From: 66-474 sp035606235
Lineage (GTDB): Bacteria > Pseudomonadota > Gammaproteobacteria > Xanthomonadales > Rhodanobacteraceae
Reading direction: 5' to 3'
Assembly: GCA_035606235.1 (NCBI GenBank)
Contig: DATNFU010000051.1
Location: 1 to 64,000, forward strand
Length of the DNA stretch: 64,000 bases
Part shown: positions 8,217 through 18,645 of the stretch, in pieces
Layout of the letters: each line of letters begins with the position of its first letter
Numbering within the stretch: the stretch's first letter is position 1
Translations under genes and position numbers: made by a program
Notes under the pieces: model-generated
The model's database searches: none
Told to the model about the DNA's origin: nothing
What the model saw: only the letters and a program-made list of their open reading frames with translations

Positions 8217-8398
8217 GTCATTCCGGGCGCGGCGGAGCCGCGATCCGGACAAATTCGTCTGGAACGAATTTGAACAACCGAAGGTTGGCCCGAAGGGCAA
8301 AGTCCATGGAAGGGCTTTGTAATCTGCTCTTTAAATCCGCCGTAAAAAAGCAGATCCTAGGTTCCGCCGCGATGAAGCCGCGGCGGCCCCGGAATGAC
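8217..8398. repeat. Hairpin-rich element with 11-base terminal inverted repeats
   Basis: The ends are GTCATTCCGGG (8217-8227) and CCCGGAATGAC (8388-8398), perfect inverted repeats. Inside are stems CGCGGC/GCCGCG (8228-8242), CAAATTCGT/ACGAATTTG (8249-8272), AACC/GGTT, GCCC/GGGC, ATCTGCT/AGCAGAT (8322-8355) and CCGCCGCG/CGCGGCGG (8364-8386). It fills the space between ettA and the metallo-hydrolase gene. It may be a non-autonomous mobile repeat or a structured RNA leader; no coding capacity is seen. Confidence 0.6.
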
Positions 8399-8417
8399 GA
8401 CGAAGAGTCAGGATTTC

Positions 8418-8443
8418 CCGAATTCCGAATTCCGAATCCCGAA

Positions 8444-8445
<2 letters not shown>
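8418..8445. repeat. Four tandem heptamers touching the ettA stop codon
   Basis: CCGAATT, CCGAATT, CCGAATC and CCGAATC follow one another without gaps. The last unit overlaps the ettA stop codon (TGA on the minus strand, 8444-8446). Short heptamer arrays of this kind are common between genes of xanthomonads. A related array, GGGACTC, lies inside thiL at 18173-18200. Confidence 0.75.
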
Positions 8446-10105
<1,660 letters not shown>

Positions 10106-10128
10106 CGTGACTCCGGGTTCGGGCTGGG

Positions 10129-10206
10129 TGGGAGCCTGCTTGCAGGCGACATGGAGCTCTTGGCCATGGGACGGCAGCTCCGGTCGCGAGCAAGCCCGCT
10201 CCTACG
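10129..10206. repeat. Pair of REP-like units in opposite orientation
   Basis: TGGGAGCCTGCTTGCAGGCG with AC at 10129-10150 and an inverted GTCGCGAGCAAGCCCGCTCC with TACG at 10183-10206 frame a 32-base spacer that holds GAGCTC and CAGCTC. They lie upstream of ettA, between it and the 3' end of the alpha/beta hydrolase gene on the same strand. The paired arrangement resembles a bacterial interspersed mosaic element. Confidence 0.65.
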
Positions 10207-10330
10207 AAAAGCAATGGAACCCTGCATTATCGCGGCGTGCGAGCGATCGCGCCAGCGACGGCTGGACCGTCGTGGGGTGGCGCTGTATCGGCACCGGATT
10301 TCCGGTCCGAAGCCGGAGTGATCGTTCCGA

Positions 10331-11398
10331 TCAGTGGCCGGCCGCAGAAAGTGTCTTCCGGAAAAACGCCAGCGCATCGGCATCGATCTGCTTGTGTGCG
10401 GCGACGCGATCCACGCCCGGCGGATCCTTGCAGAGCATCGGCGCATCCTTCGTCAGTTCTGCCGAACAGGGCGACAGGAAGACGTAGTGGCCGGCTTTCG
10501 GAATCATCCTGATGCCGGCGAGGGTCTTGATCCGTGGTGCGATGTACAGCGCATTGTATTTCGGCGTCAACACTTCGTCGTCCTGGCCGTAATACAGGAA
10601 CACCGGCCGGTGAATCGAGGCCAGCCCTGCCTTGTCGAAAATCAGGCTGAGCGGTGCCATCGCGAAGGCAGCCTTGATGCGCGGATCGGCGGGATCGCCC
10701 CAGCGGTGGAAGGCACCCTCCATCGCGGCCATCATCTGCTCGACCGTCTGGCCGTGCCGTGCGGCTTCCGCTTGCAATGCGCGCGCGGGCCCGCAGATGT
10801 TGGGATCGTCCGGATGCGCCTTGCAGAAATCCAGAAAACGCGTGAAGCGCGGTACCGCGCCGACCAGCAGCAGGCTGGTGTAGCCACCGTTGGAAAAACC
10901 CGCCACCCCGATGCGCTGCGGATCAATCAACGCTTTCCACCGTGAATCACCCAGCAGGTGGGTGATAACCGCGGAGACCTGGATCGGTCTGCCGACCATT
11001 ACTTGCGGATGGCCGTCGCCGCTCGCGTCGCGGAAGTTGTCCTTGGGATGTTCCAATGTCGCGACGACGAAACCATGACTCGCGAGGTAAACGGCAAGAT
11101 CGTGATGGCCGAGATCGGAGCCGCCGTGCCCGTGAGAAATCAGCACCAGCGGTTTGGTGCCTTCGATGGGAGACGCATCAAGCGTAGCGTGCAGTTCGTA
11201 GGGACCGACCCAGGTCACGCCGCCAGCCTGCGCGGAGGGATAGAACACATAACCCGGCATCGTGCCGCCGTTGACCGGGTCGTGGATGCTGATCTGGCTG
11301 AAGCCCACGCCGGTGGCGGCTTGCGCAATCAAAGGCGCGGCAAGCAGCACGAGTGCCAGCCAACGCAAGGCTCCGCCGCAAACAGTACGGATATCCAT
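10331..11398 (-). CDS. Secreted alpha/beta hydrolase (dienelactone hydrolase-like)
   Basis: Predicted periplasmic or secreted serine hydrolase of unknown substrate. The ATG at 11398 is chosen over 11452 because it starts a signal peptide (residues 1-28, ending AQA) and has AGGA shortly upstream on its strand. The mature protein shows an alpha/beta hydrolase order: LISHGHGGSDLGHHD (oxyanion region), GVAGFSNGGYTS carrying the nucleophile serine, LYYGQDDEV with the acid, and PKAGHYVFL with the histidine. Product 355 residues. CKAHPDDPNICGPA in the lid may form a disulfide in the periplasm. It is divergent from glyA across 121 bases; a TACAAT box at 11426-11431 on the minus strand could be its -10. 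Confidence 0.82.
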   Translation of the reverse strand: MDIRTVCGGALRWLALVLLAAPLIAQAATGVGFSQISIHDPVNGGTMPGYVFYPSAQAGGVTWVGPYELHATLDASPIEGTKPLVLISHGHGGSDLGHHDLAVYLASHGFVVATLEHPKDNFRDASGDGHPQVMVGRPIQVSAVITHLLGDSRWKALIDPQRIGVAGFSNGGYTSLLLVGAVPRFTRFLDFCKAHPDDPNICGPARALQAEAARHGQTVEQMMAAMEGAFHRWGDPADPRIKAAFAMAPLSLIFDKAGLASIHRPVFLYYGQDDEVLTPKYNALYIAPRIKTLAGIRMIPKAGHYVFLSPCSAELTKDAPMLCKDPPGVDRVAAHKQIDADALAFFRKTLSAAGH

Positions 11399-11519
11399 GC
11401 CTGTATTCCTGATTGGAAACGGTGGATTGTACGCAATGCACGAATCGCGCACCGGCAGAGCCCCGCCGAAACCGCTACCATTTCACCCTTGTCACCTCAT
11501 TGAAAGCGCGAGGGTTGCG

Positions 11520-12769
<1,250 letters not shown>

Positions 12770-12773
<4 letters not shown>

Positions 12774-12831
12774 GGCGGATCTTGATCCGCCGCTGTTATC
12801 ATCGGGCATGGCGGGTCAAGACCCGCCCTAC
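12770..12831. repeat. Double-hairpin repeat (TAGGGCGG family), copy 1
   Basis: GTAGGGCGGATCTTGATCCG with CC at 12770-12791 and GGCGGGTCAAGACCCGCCCT with AC at 12810-12831. Each arm contains an 8-base perfect palindrome (GGCGGATC/GATCCGCC and GGCGGGTC/GACCCGCC). The left arm supplies the TAG stop of glyA, and the right arm ends two bases before the nrdR ATG. Other copies are at 19154-19219 and 51267-51288. Confidence 0.85.
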
Positions 12832-12833
12832 CT

Positions 12834-13367
12834 ATGCACTGCCCCTTCTGCCAGCACAACGATACCCGCGTGATTGATTCGCGCGTCTCCGACGACGGTG
12901 CCACCATCCGGCGGCGGCGCGAGTGTTCGGCTTGCGGCGAACGTTTCTCCACGCAGGAAACGGTGGAACTGAAGCTGCCGGCGATCATCAAGGACGATGG
13001 CCGGCGCGAGGCGTTCGATGCGCGCAAGCTGCGCACCGGCTTCGATCGCGCGCTGCACAAGCGCCCCGTCTCCGAGGAACAGATCGAGGCCGCGGTCCGC
13101 GCGGTGGTGCATCAATTGCGCAGGACCACCGAGCGCGAACTGCCCGCGCGCAGGGTCGGTGAATTCGTGATGACCGAGTTGCGCAAGCTCGATCATGTCG
13201 GCTACGTACGCTACGCATCGGTGTACCGCTCCTTCGAGGACGTGGCCGATTTTCGCGAAGAACTGGATCGCCTGGAGCGCGACCTGCCCACCGATAGCCA
13301 GTTGCCGCTGTTGGGCAGCGCCGAGATCGTAAGTTTCGACAAGCACGCCGAAAAGAAGAAGCGGTGA
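12834..13367 (+). CDS. nrdR: Transcriptional repressor NrdR
   Basis: Nucleotide-sensing repressor of ribonucleotide reductase genes; it binds NrdR boxes when loaded with ATP/dATP. The 177 residues have an N-terminal zinc ribbon (MHCPFC, then CSACGERFST) and an ATP-cone domain at about 46-136 (VIKDDGRRE-like PAIIKDDGRR, VGEFVMTELRKLDHVGYVRYASVYR). The acidic C-terminal tail is a little longer than usual. The start follows the repeat at 12810-12831 by two bases, so it has no recognisable ribosome binding site. Cotranscription with glyA and ribD is likely from spacing. No NrdR box was searched for outside this window. Confidence 0.95.
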   Translation: MHCPFCQHNDTRVIDSRVSDDGATIRRRRECSACGERFSTQETVELKLPAIIKDDGRREAFDARKLRTGFDRALHKRPVSEEQIEAAVRAVVHQLRRTTERELPARRVGEFVMTELRKLDHVGYVRYASVYRSFEDVADFREELDRLERDLPTDSQLPLLGSAEIVSFDKHAEKKKR

Positions 13368-13444
13368 AAAAAGGTCGGAGTCATTTTTGGAGTGAGGCCT
13401 GAGGATCGGAGTCATCTGCATGAAAAGTGACTCTGACTCCTTTT
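13367..13444. repeat. MITE-like inverted-repeat element, copy 1 (nrdR-ribD junction)
   Basis: Left arm AAAAAAGGTCGGAGTCATTT with TT (13367-13388); right arm, read on the minus strand, AAAAGGAGTCAGAGTCACTT with TT (13423-13444). TCGGAGTCAT is also repeated directly at 13375-13384 and 13406-13415. The element begins at the nrdR stop and ends inside the first codons of ribD. A second copy with the same kind of ends lies inside mazG at 49594-49675. Confidence 0.7.
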
Positions 13445-14559
13445 CAGCCACCGACCACATCATGATGTCCCGCGCGCTGCGCCTGGCCGAACGCGGCCTC
13501 TACACCGCGCAGCCCAATCCGCGCGTCGGCTGTGTGATCGCACGCGGCGGGGAAATCGTCGGCGAAGGTTGGCACCAGCGCGCGGGCGAACCGCATGCTG
13601 AAGTACTGGCGCTTCGCGTGGCGAGCACGGATGCGCGCGGTGCGACCGCTTACGTCACCCTGGAACCCTGCGCGCACTTCGGGCGCACGCCGCCCTGCGC
13701 GGATGCGCTGGTCGAAGCCGGTGTTTCGCGCGTGGTCGTGGCCAGCCAGGATCCGAACCCGCATACCAACGGCAGCGGATTGCGCAGGCTGCGCGAGGCC
13801 GGCATCGAAGTGCATTCCTGCTTGATGCATGAAGCTGCGCGCGAATTGAATCGCGGCTTCTTCTCGCGACTCGAGCGCGATCGTCCGTGGGTGCGGGTGA
13901 AACTGGCGATGAGCCTGGATGGTCGCACTGCGCTGGCGAACGGCGAATCCAAATGGATCACCAGCGGCGCCGCGCGCGCGGACGTGCAACGCTGGCGCGC
14001 GCGCAGTTCGGCAATCCTTGCCGGCGCGACTACGGCGCGGATGGATGATCCGCGGCTGACGGTGCGGCTTCTCGAAAGCCATTCCCAGCCCGATGCCCGC
14101 CCAGGGGAGGGCATCAAGCCACTGCGGGTTGTACTCGACGCGCAACTCGACGCGTTGGCCCCCTCTGCGCATCTGCTCGACGGCAGCGCACCGACGCTGG
14201 TGCTGCACGCGCCGGGTGCGCAACCGCGCGATCAGCGTTATGCGCGCGCGGAACTCGCGACGTGCGCGGTGGGCGCGCAGGGCCGTTTTGATCTTGCCGA
14301 ACTGATGCGATTGCTCGCGCAGCGCGAGATCAACGAATTGCAGGTCGAGGCCGGGCCGCGGCTGTGCGGTGTATTGTTCGAGGCGGGTCTGGTGGACGAA
14401 TTACTGCTTTACATCGCGCCGGTATTGCTGGGTGATCAGGCGCGGCCGTTGCTGCATCTGTCGCCGCTCGCCCATATGCTCGACCGCAAGGCGTTGCGTG
14501 CAGTGGATCAACGCCGCATTGGCGAGGATATGCGGTTGCTGTTGCGGCCGACCGTCTGA
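13420..14559 (+). CDS. ribD: Bifunctional riboflavin deaminase-reductase RibD
   Basis: Catalyses the second and third steps of riboflavin synthesis: deamination of the GTP-derived pyrimidine, then NADPH reduction of its ribose. Deaminase domain (about 10-150) with zinc motif PHAEVLAL and EPCAHFGRTPPC; reductase domain (about 155-379) with VKLAMSLDGRTA, ITSGAARADVQRWRA and LQVEAGPRL. Product 379 residues. The first nine residues (MKSDSDSFS) are encoded by the right arm of the repeat at 13367-13444, so the insertion seems to have donated the start; an alternative ATG at 13462 would give the shorter MMSRALRLAERG. Followed by ribE after 109 bases. Confidence 0.95.
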   Translation: MKSDSDSFSATDHIMMSRALRLAERGLYTAQPNPRVGCVIARGGEIVGEGWHQRAGEPHAEVLALRVASTDARGATAYVTLEPCAHFGRTPPCADALVEAGVSRVVVASQDPNPHTNGSGLRRLREAGIEVHSCLMHEAARELNRGFFSRLERDRPWVRVKLAMSLDGRTALANGESKWITSGAARADVQRWRARSSAILAGATTARMDDPRLTVRLLESHSQPDARPGEGIKPLRVVLDAQLDALAPSAHLLDGSAPTLVLHAPGAQPRDQRYARAELATCAVGAQGRFDLAELMRLLAQREINELQVEAGPRLCGVLFEAGLVDELLLYIAPVLLGDQARPLLHLSPLAHMLDRKALRAVDQRRIGEDMRLLLRPTV

Positions 14560-14570
14560 GCGAAGACACT

Positions 14571-14631
14571 GGATTCCCGCTTTCGCGAGAATGGCGATCT
14601 TCATTGCGGTCATCCCCGATCGCGGGAATCC
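14571..14631. repeat. Dispersed inverted repeat GGATTCCCGC...GCGGGAATCC
   Basis: GGATTCCCGC (14571-14580) and GCGGGAATCC (14622-14631) are perfect 10-base inverted repeats, with further pairing TTTCGCGAGAATGGCGAT inside. The family is widespread in proteobacterial intergenic DNA. It fills most of the 109-base gap between ribD and ribE and may form a hairpin in the mRNA. Confidence 0.65.
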
Positions 14632-14668
14632 AAAAGCGGCCTTCCCTCCCCGCACTTTCAAAAGAGCT

Positions 14669-15265
14669 ATGTTCACCGGCATCGTCCAATGCACCGGAAC
14701 CATTGCGCGCCGCGAGCCACGCGGCGGCGACTTGCGGCTGTCGATCGCCGCGCCCGCGCTGGATTTTTCGGACATCCGCGTCGGCGACAGCATTTCTGTA
14801 ACTGGCGTGTGCCTGACCGTGGTGGCGCTCGGCCAGCGCGAATTCTCAGTGGACGTCTCCAACGAAACGCTGTCGCTCACAACGCTCGGCGCGCTGCGCG
14901 ACGGAGATGCCGTGAATCTGGAGAAAGCATTGCGGCTTTCGGATCGCCTCGGCGGGCACCTGGTTTCCGGGCACGTGGACGGCGTGGGCCGCATCGTTTC
15001 GATCGAGCCGGATGCGCGTTCGCAATGCTGGCTTGTCGAGGCGCCCGCCGGACTTGCCCGTTTCATCGCTGCGAAAGGCTCGGTCTGCGTGGATGGCGTC
15101 AGCCTGACCGTCAACACGGTCGAGAGCACGCGGTTCTCGGTCAACCTGATCCCGCACACGATTGAAGCCACCACGTTTGCGCAGCGAATCCCGGGCGACC
15201 GGATGAACCTGGAAGTGGATATGATGGCGCGCTATCTGGAACGGCTATTGGTTGCTCGCGAGTAG
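14669..15265 (+). CDS. ribE: Riboflavin synthase (alpha subunit)
   Basis: Dismutates two 6,7-dimethyl-8-ribityllumazine molecules to riboflavin. The ATG at 14669 gives the invariant opening MFTGIVQCTGTI and 198 residues, the family length; the frame upstream is repeat sequence. The two tandem beta-barrel halves each show the pattern VGDSISVTGVCLTV (about 38-51) and GSVCVDGVSLTVNTV (about 137-151), with SDRLGGHLVSGHVDGVG starting the second half. The gene is third in nrdR-ribD-ribE-ribBA-ribH. The 159 bases after it hold another dispersed repeat (15283-15393). Confidence 0.96.
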   Translation: MFTGIVQCTGTIARREPRGGDLRLSIAAPALDFSDIRVGDSISVTGVCLTVVALGQREFSVDVSNETLSLTTLGALRDGDAVNLEKALRLSDRLGGHLVSGHVDGVGRIVSIEPDARSQCWLVEAPAGLARFIAAKGSVCVDGVSLTVNTVESTRFSVNLIPHTIEATTFAQRIPGDRMNLEVDMMARYLERLLVARE

Positions 15266-15282
15266 ATGGCGCGCCTGTGGCC

Positions 15283-15393
15283 GTCATCCAGGCGAATGCC
15301 GGGATTCATTGATTCCGTGCGGCAATACAAGACCAAAATGGATTCCGGGTTCCGTTGCCGGACGAAGCCTGGCGGCGGTCCCGGAATGACGAC
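15283..15393. repeat. Dispersed repeat with GTCAT...ATGAC ends between ribE and ribBA
   Basis: Starts GTCATCCAGGCGAATGCCGG and ends GGTCCCGGAATGACGAC, with GATTCATTGATTC and GATTCCGGGTTCCG inside. The ends resemble those of the element at 8217-8398 (GTCATTCCGGG). It occupies most of the ribE-ribBA gap. No promoter is obvious in it. Confidence 0.55.
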
Positions 15394-15424
15394 TTGAACA
15401 TACTTCCCGGAACCACGAACTTTC

Positions 15425-16564
15425 ATGCCCTTCGATCCCATTCCCGAACTTCTCGACGAACTGCGCGCCGGGCGCATGGTGGTGATGCTCGACGATGAGG
15501 ATCGCGAGAACGAAGGCGACCTGATCCTGGCCGCGGACAAGGTGCGCGCGGCCGACATCAATTTCATGGCGCGCGAGGCGCGCGGCCTTATCTGCCTTGC
15601 GCTCGGCGAATCGCGGTGCAGAAAGCTCGGCCTGCGGCCGATGGTGCGCGACAACGGTTCGCAATATCACACCAACTTCACCGTCTCGATCGAGGCCGCG
15701 GAGGGCGTCACCACCGGCATTTCCGCGCACGATCGCGCGCGCACCATCCAGGTGGCCGTTGCCCCGGATGCGAAGCCCGGTGACCTGGTGCAGCCCGGTC
15801 ACGTGTTCCCGCTGATGGCCCAACCGGGCGGCGTGTTGTCGCGCGCCGGCCACACCGAAGCGGCTTGCGATCTCGCCGCGCTCGCCGGCTGCGAGCCCGC
15901 CGGTGTGCTGGTGGAAATCCTGCACGAAGACGGCTCGATGGCGCGTCGTCCCGAGCTGGAAGCATTCGCGCGCAAGCATGGACTGAAGATCGGCAGCATT
16001 GCCGAGCTGATCCGGTATCGCCTGCAAACCGAGAAAACCATTCAACGCGTGCACGAGTCCGACGCGCAGACCGAATTCGGCGCGTTCCGCCTGATCGCCT
16101 TTCGCGATTCCCTGCACAACGATCTGCATTTCGCGTTGGTGCGCGGACGCGTGGACGATGGTGCGCCGGTGCTGGCGCGCGTGCATGTACGCAACACATT
16201 GTCGGATACGTTGCACCTGCAGCGCGATGATCTTGGCCTAGCGCTCACCGCGGCGCTGCGGCGCATTGCCGATGAAGATCGCGGCGTGGTGGTGGTGCTG
16301 GCTTGTGAGGAAGATGCCGCAGCCGTGTTGACGAAGCTTTCGCACGGCGTGGCGTCCGAAGATGACGCGCACGGTTCGCGCGCGAACCGTGACCGGGTGC
16401 AGCAGGAATGGCGTCAGCTCGGTCTCGGTGCGCAGATACTGGCCGATCTCGGCGTGCGGAAGTTGCGCGTACTCGGCACGCCACGCAAGCTGGTCGGATT
16501 GTCGGGGTTCGGTCTGGAAGCGGTGGAGTACGTCGAAGAACAGGGAGTCCGAAAAGGGAAATAG
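15425..16564 (+). CDS. ribBA: DHBP synthase with degenerate GTP cyclohydrolase II domain (RibBA-like)
   Basis: The N-terminal domain (about 1-200) is 3,4-dihydroxy-2-butanone-4-phosphate synthase, making the four-carbon riboflavin precursor from ribulose 5-phosphate; DDEDRENEGDLI, GLICLALG, RAGHTEAACDL and EILHEDGSMARR hold its acidic and catalytic residues. The C-terminal half (about 205-370) has the GTP cyclohydrolase II fold, but the three zinc cysteines are gone: where the family has HSECLTGD...RCDCG, this protein reads HVRNTLSDTLHLQRDDLG. The usual RQEGRNIGL segment is ACEEDAAAVL. Cyclohydrolase activity is therefore unlikely, and a separate RibA is expected elsewhere. 379 residues. Confidence 0.92.
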   Translation: MPFDPIPELLDELRAGRMVVMLDDEDRENEGDLILAADKVRAADINFMAREARGLICLALGESRCRKLGLRPMVRDNGSQYHTNFTVSIEAAEGVTTGISAHDRARTIQVAVAPDAKPGDLVQPGHVFPLMAQPGGVLSRAGHTEAACDLAALAGCEPAGVLVEILHEDGSMARRPELEAFARKHGLKIGSIAELIRYRLQTEKTIQRVHESDAQTEFGAFRLIAFRDSLHNDLHFALVRGRVDDGAPVLARVHVRNTLSDTLHLQRDDLGLALTAALRRIADEDRGVVVVLACEEDAAAVLTKLSHGVASEDDAHGSRANRDRVQQEWRQLGLGAQILADLGVRKLRVLGTPRKLVGLSGFGLEAVEYVEEQGVRKGK

Positions 16565-16625
16565 TGTGCTGGGCCGCTCCGCTGTTACGCTTCCCCCGCT
16601 CGCACTTTCCACTTTCCGCTTCCGC

Positions 16626-17102
16626 ATGTCCCGTCAACGCGCTACCGACAGCACCCACTTGCGCTCGCCACCCTCCGCGCGCTACGCGGTCGTTGCCAGC
16701 CGCTGGAATGAGGATGTGGTGGATACCTTGCTGGAAGGCGCCCGGCGTGCTTTCACGCGGCACGGCATCCCCGATGAGCGCGTGCGCGTCGTGCGGGTAC
16801 CGGGTGCATGGGAAATTCCGGTGCTTGCCGCGCAACTCGCGCGCACGGGAAGCTATGCGGCAATCATTGCTCTGGGTTGCGTGGTGCGCGGTGAAACGCG
16901 GCACTATGAGCACGTCGCGGATCAGTGCGCGCGCGGATTGATGCGCGTTGCGCTGGATCATGGCGTGCCGGTGTTGAACGGCGTGCTGGCGGTGGAGCGC
17001 GAGGCCGATGCATTGGCGCGCGCCGGTGGCGCGCAGGGCAACAAGGGCGAGGACGTCGCATTGGCTGCGATTGAAATGGCGAACCTGATGACGCGAACAT
17101 GA
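16626..17102 (+). CDS. ribH: 6,7-dimethyl-8-ribityllumazine synthase
   Basis: Condenses the pyrimidine product of the RibD pathway with dihydroxybutanone phosphate to the lumazine used by RibE. The ATG at 16626 gives 158 residues. Motifs: VVASRWNEDVVDTLLEGA, VPGAWEIPVLAAQLA, ALGCVVRGETRHYEHVAD with the catalytic histidine, PVLNGVLAVE, and a C-terminal GNKGEDVALAAIEMANL. Family members assemble as pentamers or 60-meric shells. The stop overlaps nusB by 4 bases (ATGA), consistent with one operon from ribD to nusB. Confidence 0.95.
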   Translation: MSRQRATDSTHLRSPPSARYAVVASRWNEDVVDTLLEGARRAFTRHGIPDERVRVVRVPGAWEIPVLAAQLARTGSYAAIIALGCVVRGETRHYEHVADQCARGLMRVALDHGVPVLNGVLAVEREADALARAGGAQGNKGEDVALAAIEMANLMTRT

Positions 17103-17560
17103 GCAGGCATCCGCAGTCTTCCGGCGTGGATCTCGCCGCGCGTTCGCGTGCGCGGCGGCGCGCGCTGCAGGCGGTCTATGCCTGGCAGATGAGCGGTTCC
17201 AACGTGCGCGCGATCATCGAGCAGTTCCGCCATGAACAGGACATGCAGATCGCCGATCTCGAATACTTCGAGGATCTGGTGCGCGGCGTGGAAGCGCATT
17301 ACGCGGAACTGGATGCCGGGCTTGCGCCCTTTCTCGATCGCGGCATGGAGCAGGTGGACCCGATCGAGCGCGCGGCGTTGCGGCTGGCCGCTTATGAATT
17401 CAAGTACCGCCCGGATGTGCCCTATCGCGTGGTGCTCAACGAGGCGATCGAGCTGGTCAAGCGCTTTGGCGCCGAGCACGGCCATACCTACGTCAACGGT
17501 GTTCTCGACAAGCTGGCGCGCGTGTGGCGAGTGGCCGAAGCAGGGGCGAGCGGCGGGTAG
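17099..17560 (+). CDS. nusB: Transcription antitermination factor NusB
   Basis: All-helical RNA-binding protein that, with NusE, recognises boxA in rRNA leaders and promotes antitermination. The 153 residues start with ARSRARRRALQAVYAWQMSG, the basic RNA-binding helix, and contain DPIERAALRLAAYE and VVLNEAIELVKRFGAEHGHTYVNGVLDKLA, the best conserved block of the family. Overlaps ribH by 4 bases, a coupling found in many gammaproteobacteria. Length fits. A 107-base gap with no recognisable element follows before thiL. Confidence 0.95.
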   Translation: MSRHPQSSGVDLAARSRARRRALQAVYAWQMSGSNVRAIIEQFRHEQDMQIADLEYFEDLVRGVEAHYAELDAGLAPFLDRGMEQVDPIERAALRLAAYEFKYRPDVPYRVVLNEAIELVKRFGAEHGHTYVNGVLDKLARVWRVAEAGASGG

Positions 17561-17667
17561 TCCCTGTTCGGCGTGGCATTCTTCGATTGCGCGTGTCCAG
17601 GCAGTAATCTTGCGCTGCCGTCCCCATTCTGTGCTCCTCACTGCACGTCCTTGGCCCCTCGGAACGC

Positions 17668-18645
17668 ATGGAATTCGACCTGATCGAACTGATCCGCGCC
17701 CGCACCGCGCAACCGCGCGGCGATGTCGCTCTCGGCATCGGCGATGATGCGGCGCTGCTGAATCTGCCAGCGGGTCAGCAACTGGTGGCATGCACGGACA
17801 CCCTGGTCGAAGGTGTGCATTTTCCGCGCGGCACCGCGCCGCAGGACCTCGGCTGGAAATCGCTGGCGGTGAATCTTTCCGATCTTGCCGCGATGGGCGC
17901 GACGCCCGCTTGGGCGATGCTGGCCCTCACTCTGCCGCACGCGGATCAACGCTTTGTCGAAGCGTTCGCGGAGGGCTTCGCGCAACTCGCGCGTACGCAT
18001 GCGGTGGCATTGGTCGGCGGCGATACCACGCGCGGTCCGTTGAGCGTCACGGTGAGCGCGTTCGGTTTCGCGCCGGAAAATCGCGCGCTGCTGCGCTCCG
18101 GCGCGCGCGTGAACGATGCGGTGTTCGTCACCGGCACGCTGGGCGACGCGGCGGCGGCGCTGCGCTTGATGCGGGACTCCGGACTCGGAGCCCGGGACTC
18201 CATCAACGAGCAGGCGCGCGCGGAACTGCAGTCTCGATTGAATCGGCCTGAGCCGCGCATTGCCGCCGGTCTGGCGCTGCGCGATGTCGCGAGTGCGTGC
18301 ATCGATGTCTCGGATGGCCTGCTGGCCGATCTCGGCCATCTCTGCGTGGCGAGCGGCGCGGGCGCACTGATCGAGGCCGACGCCTTGCCGTTTTCTTCAG
18401 CCATGTTCGCGCTGTTCAACAGTGAGGAGCGACGCGCGTTTGCACTTGGCGGTGGCGACGATTACGAATTGTGTTTTACCGCGAGCGTCGATCGCGCTGA
18501 TCGCCTCAGTGCCGATTTCGCGCGGCTGGGCTTTGGCGCCCTCCGCATCGGCCGCATCGTCGCCGAACCCGGCGTACGTGTGCGCGACGCCCACGGCAAC
18601 ACAGTGGAAACCTCGCGGCGCGGCTGGCAGCATTTCGCTTCGTGA
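17668..18645 (+). CDS. thiL: Thiamine-monophosphate kinase
   Basis: ATP-dependent phosphorylation of thiamine monophosphate to thiamine diphosphate. The 325 residues show the PurM/ThiL fold: MEFDLIELI start, VALGIGDDAALL (nucleotide/metal site), CTDTLVEGVHF, LAVNLSDLAAMGATP, ALVGGDTTRG, CIDVSDGLLADLGH and ALGGGDDYELCFT. The variable stretch at about 168-180 (MRDSGLGARDS) is encoded by four tandem heptamers at 18173-18200, an intergenic-type repeat that has become coding. Its stop overlaps the GTG of pgpA. The order nusB-thiL-pgpA matches E. coli. Confidence 0.94.
   Translation: MEFDLIELIRARTAQPRGDVALGIGDDAALLNLPAGQQLVACTDTLVEGVHFPRGTAPQDLGWKSLAVNLSDLAAMGATPAWAMLALTLPHADQRFVEAFAEGFAQLARTHAVALVGGDTTRGPLSVTVSAFGFAPENRALLRSGARVNDAVFVTGTLGDAAAALRLMRDSGLGARDSINEQARAELQSRLNRPEPRIAAGLALRDVASACIDVSDGLLADLGHLCVASGAGALIEADALPFSSAMFALFNSEERRAFALGGGDDYELCFTASVDRADRLSADFARLGFGALRIGRIVAEPGVRVRDAHGNTVETSRRGWQHFAS
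18173..18200 (+). repeat. Heptamer array inside thiL
   Basis: GGGACTC, CGGACTC, GGAGCCC and GGGACTC are four consecutive 7-base units. They encode RDSGLGARDS in the loop region of ThiL. The array is 28 bases, so growth by one unit would shift the frame. Similar arrays normally sit between genes, as at 8418-8445. Confidence 0.65.

Noticed and set aside
11399..11519. Glycine riboswitch upstream of glyA
   Set aside because: The 121-base gap has no tandem aptamer-like conserved segments.
13368..13419. FMN riboswitch upstream of ribD
   Set aside because: The space is only about 50 bases and is filled by an inverted-repeat element; none of the conserved RFN blocks is visible there or before ribBA.
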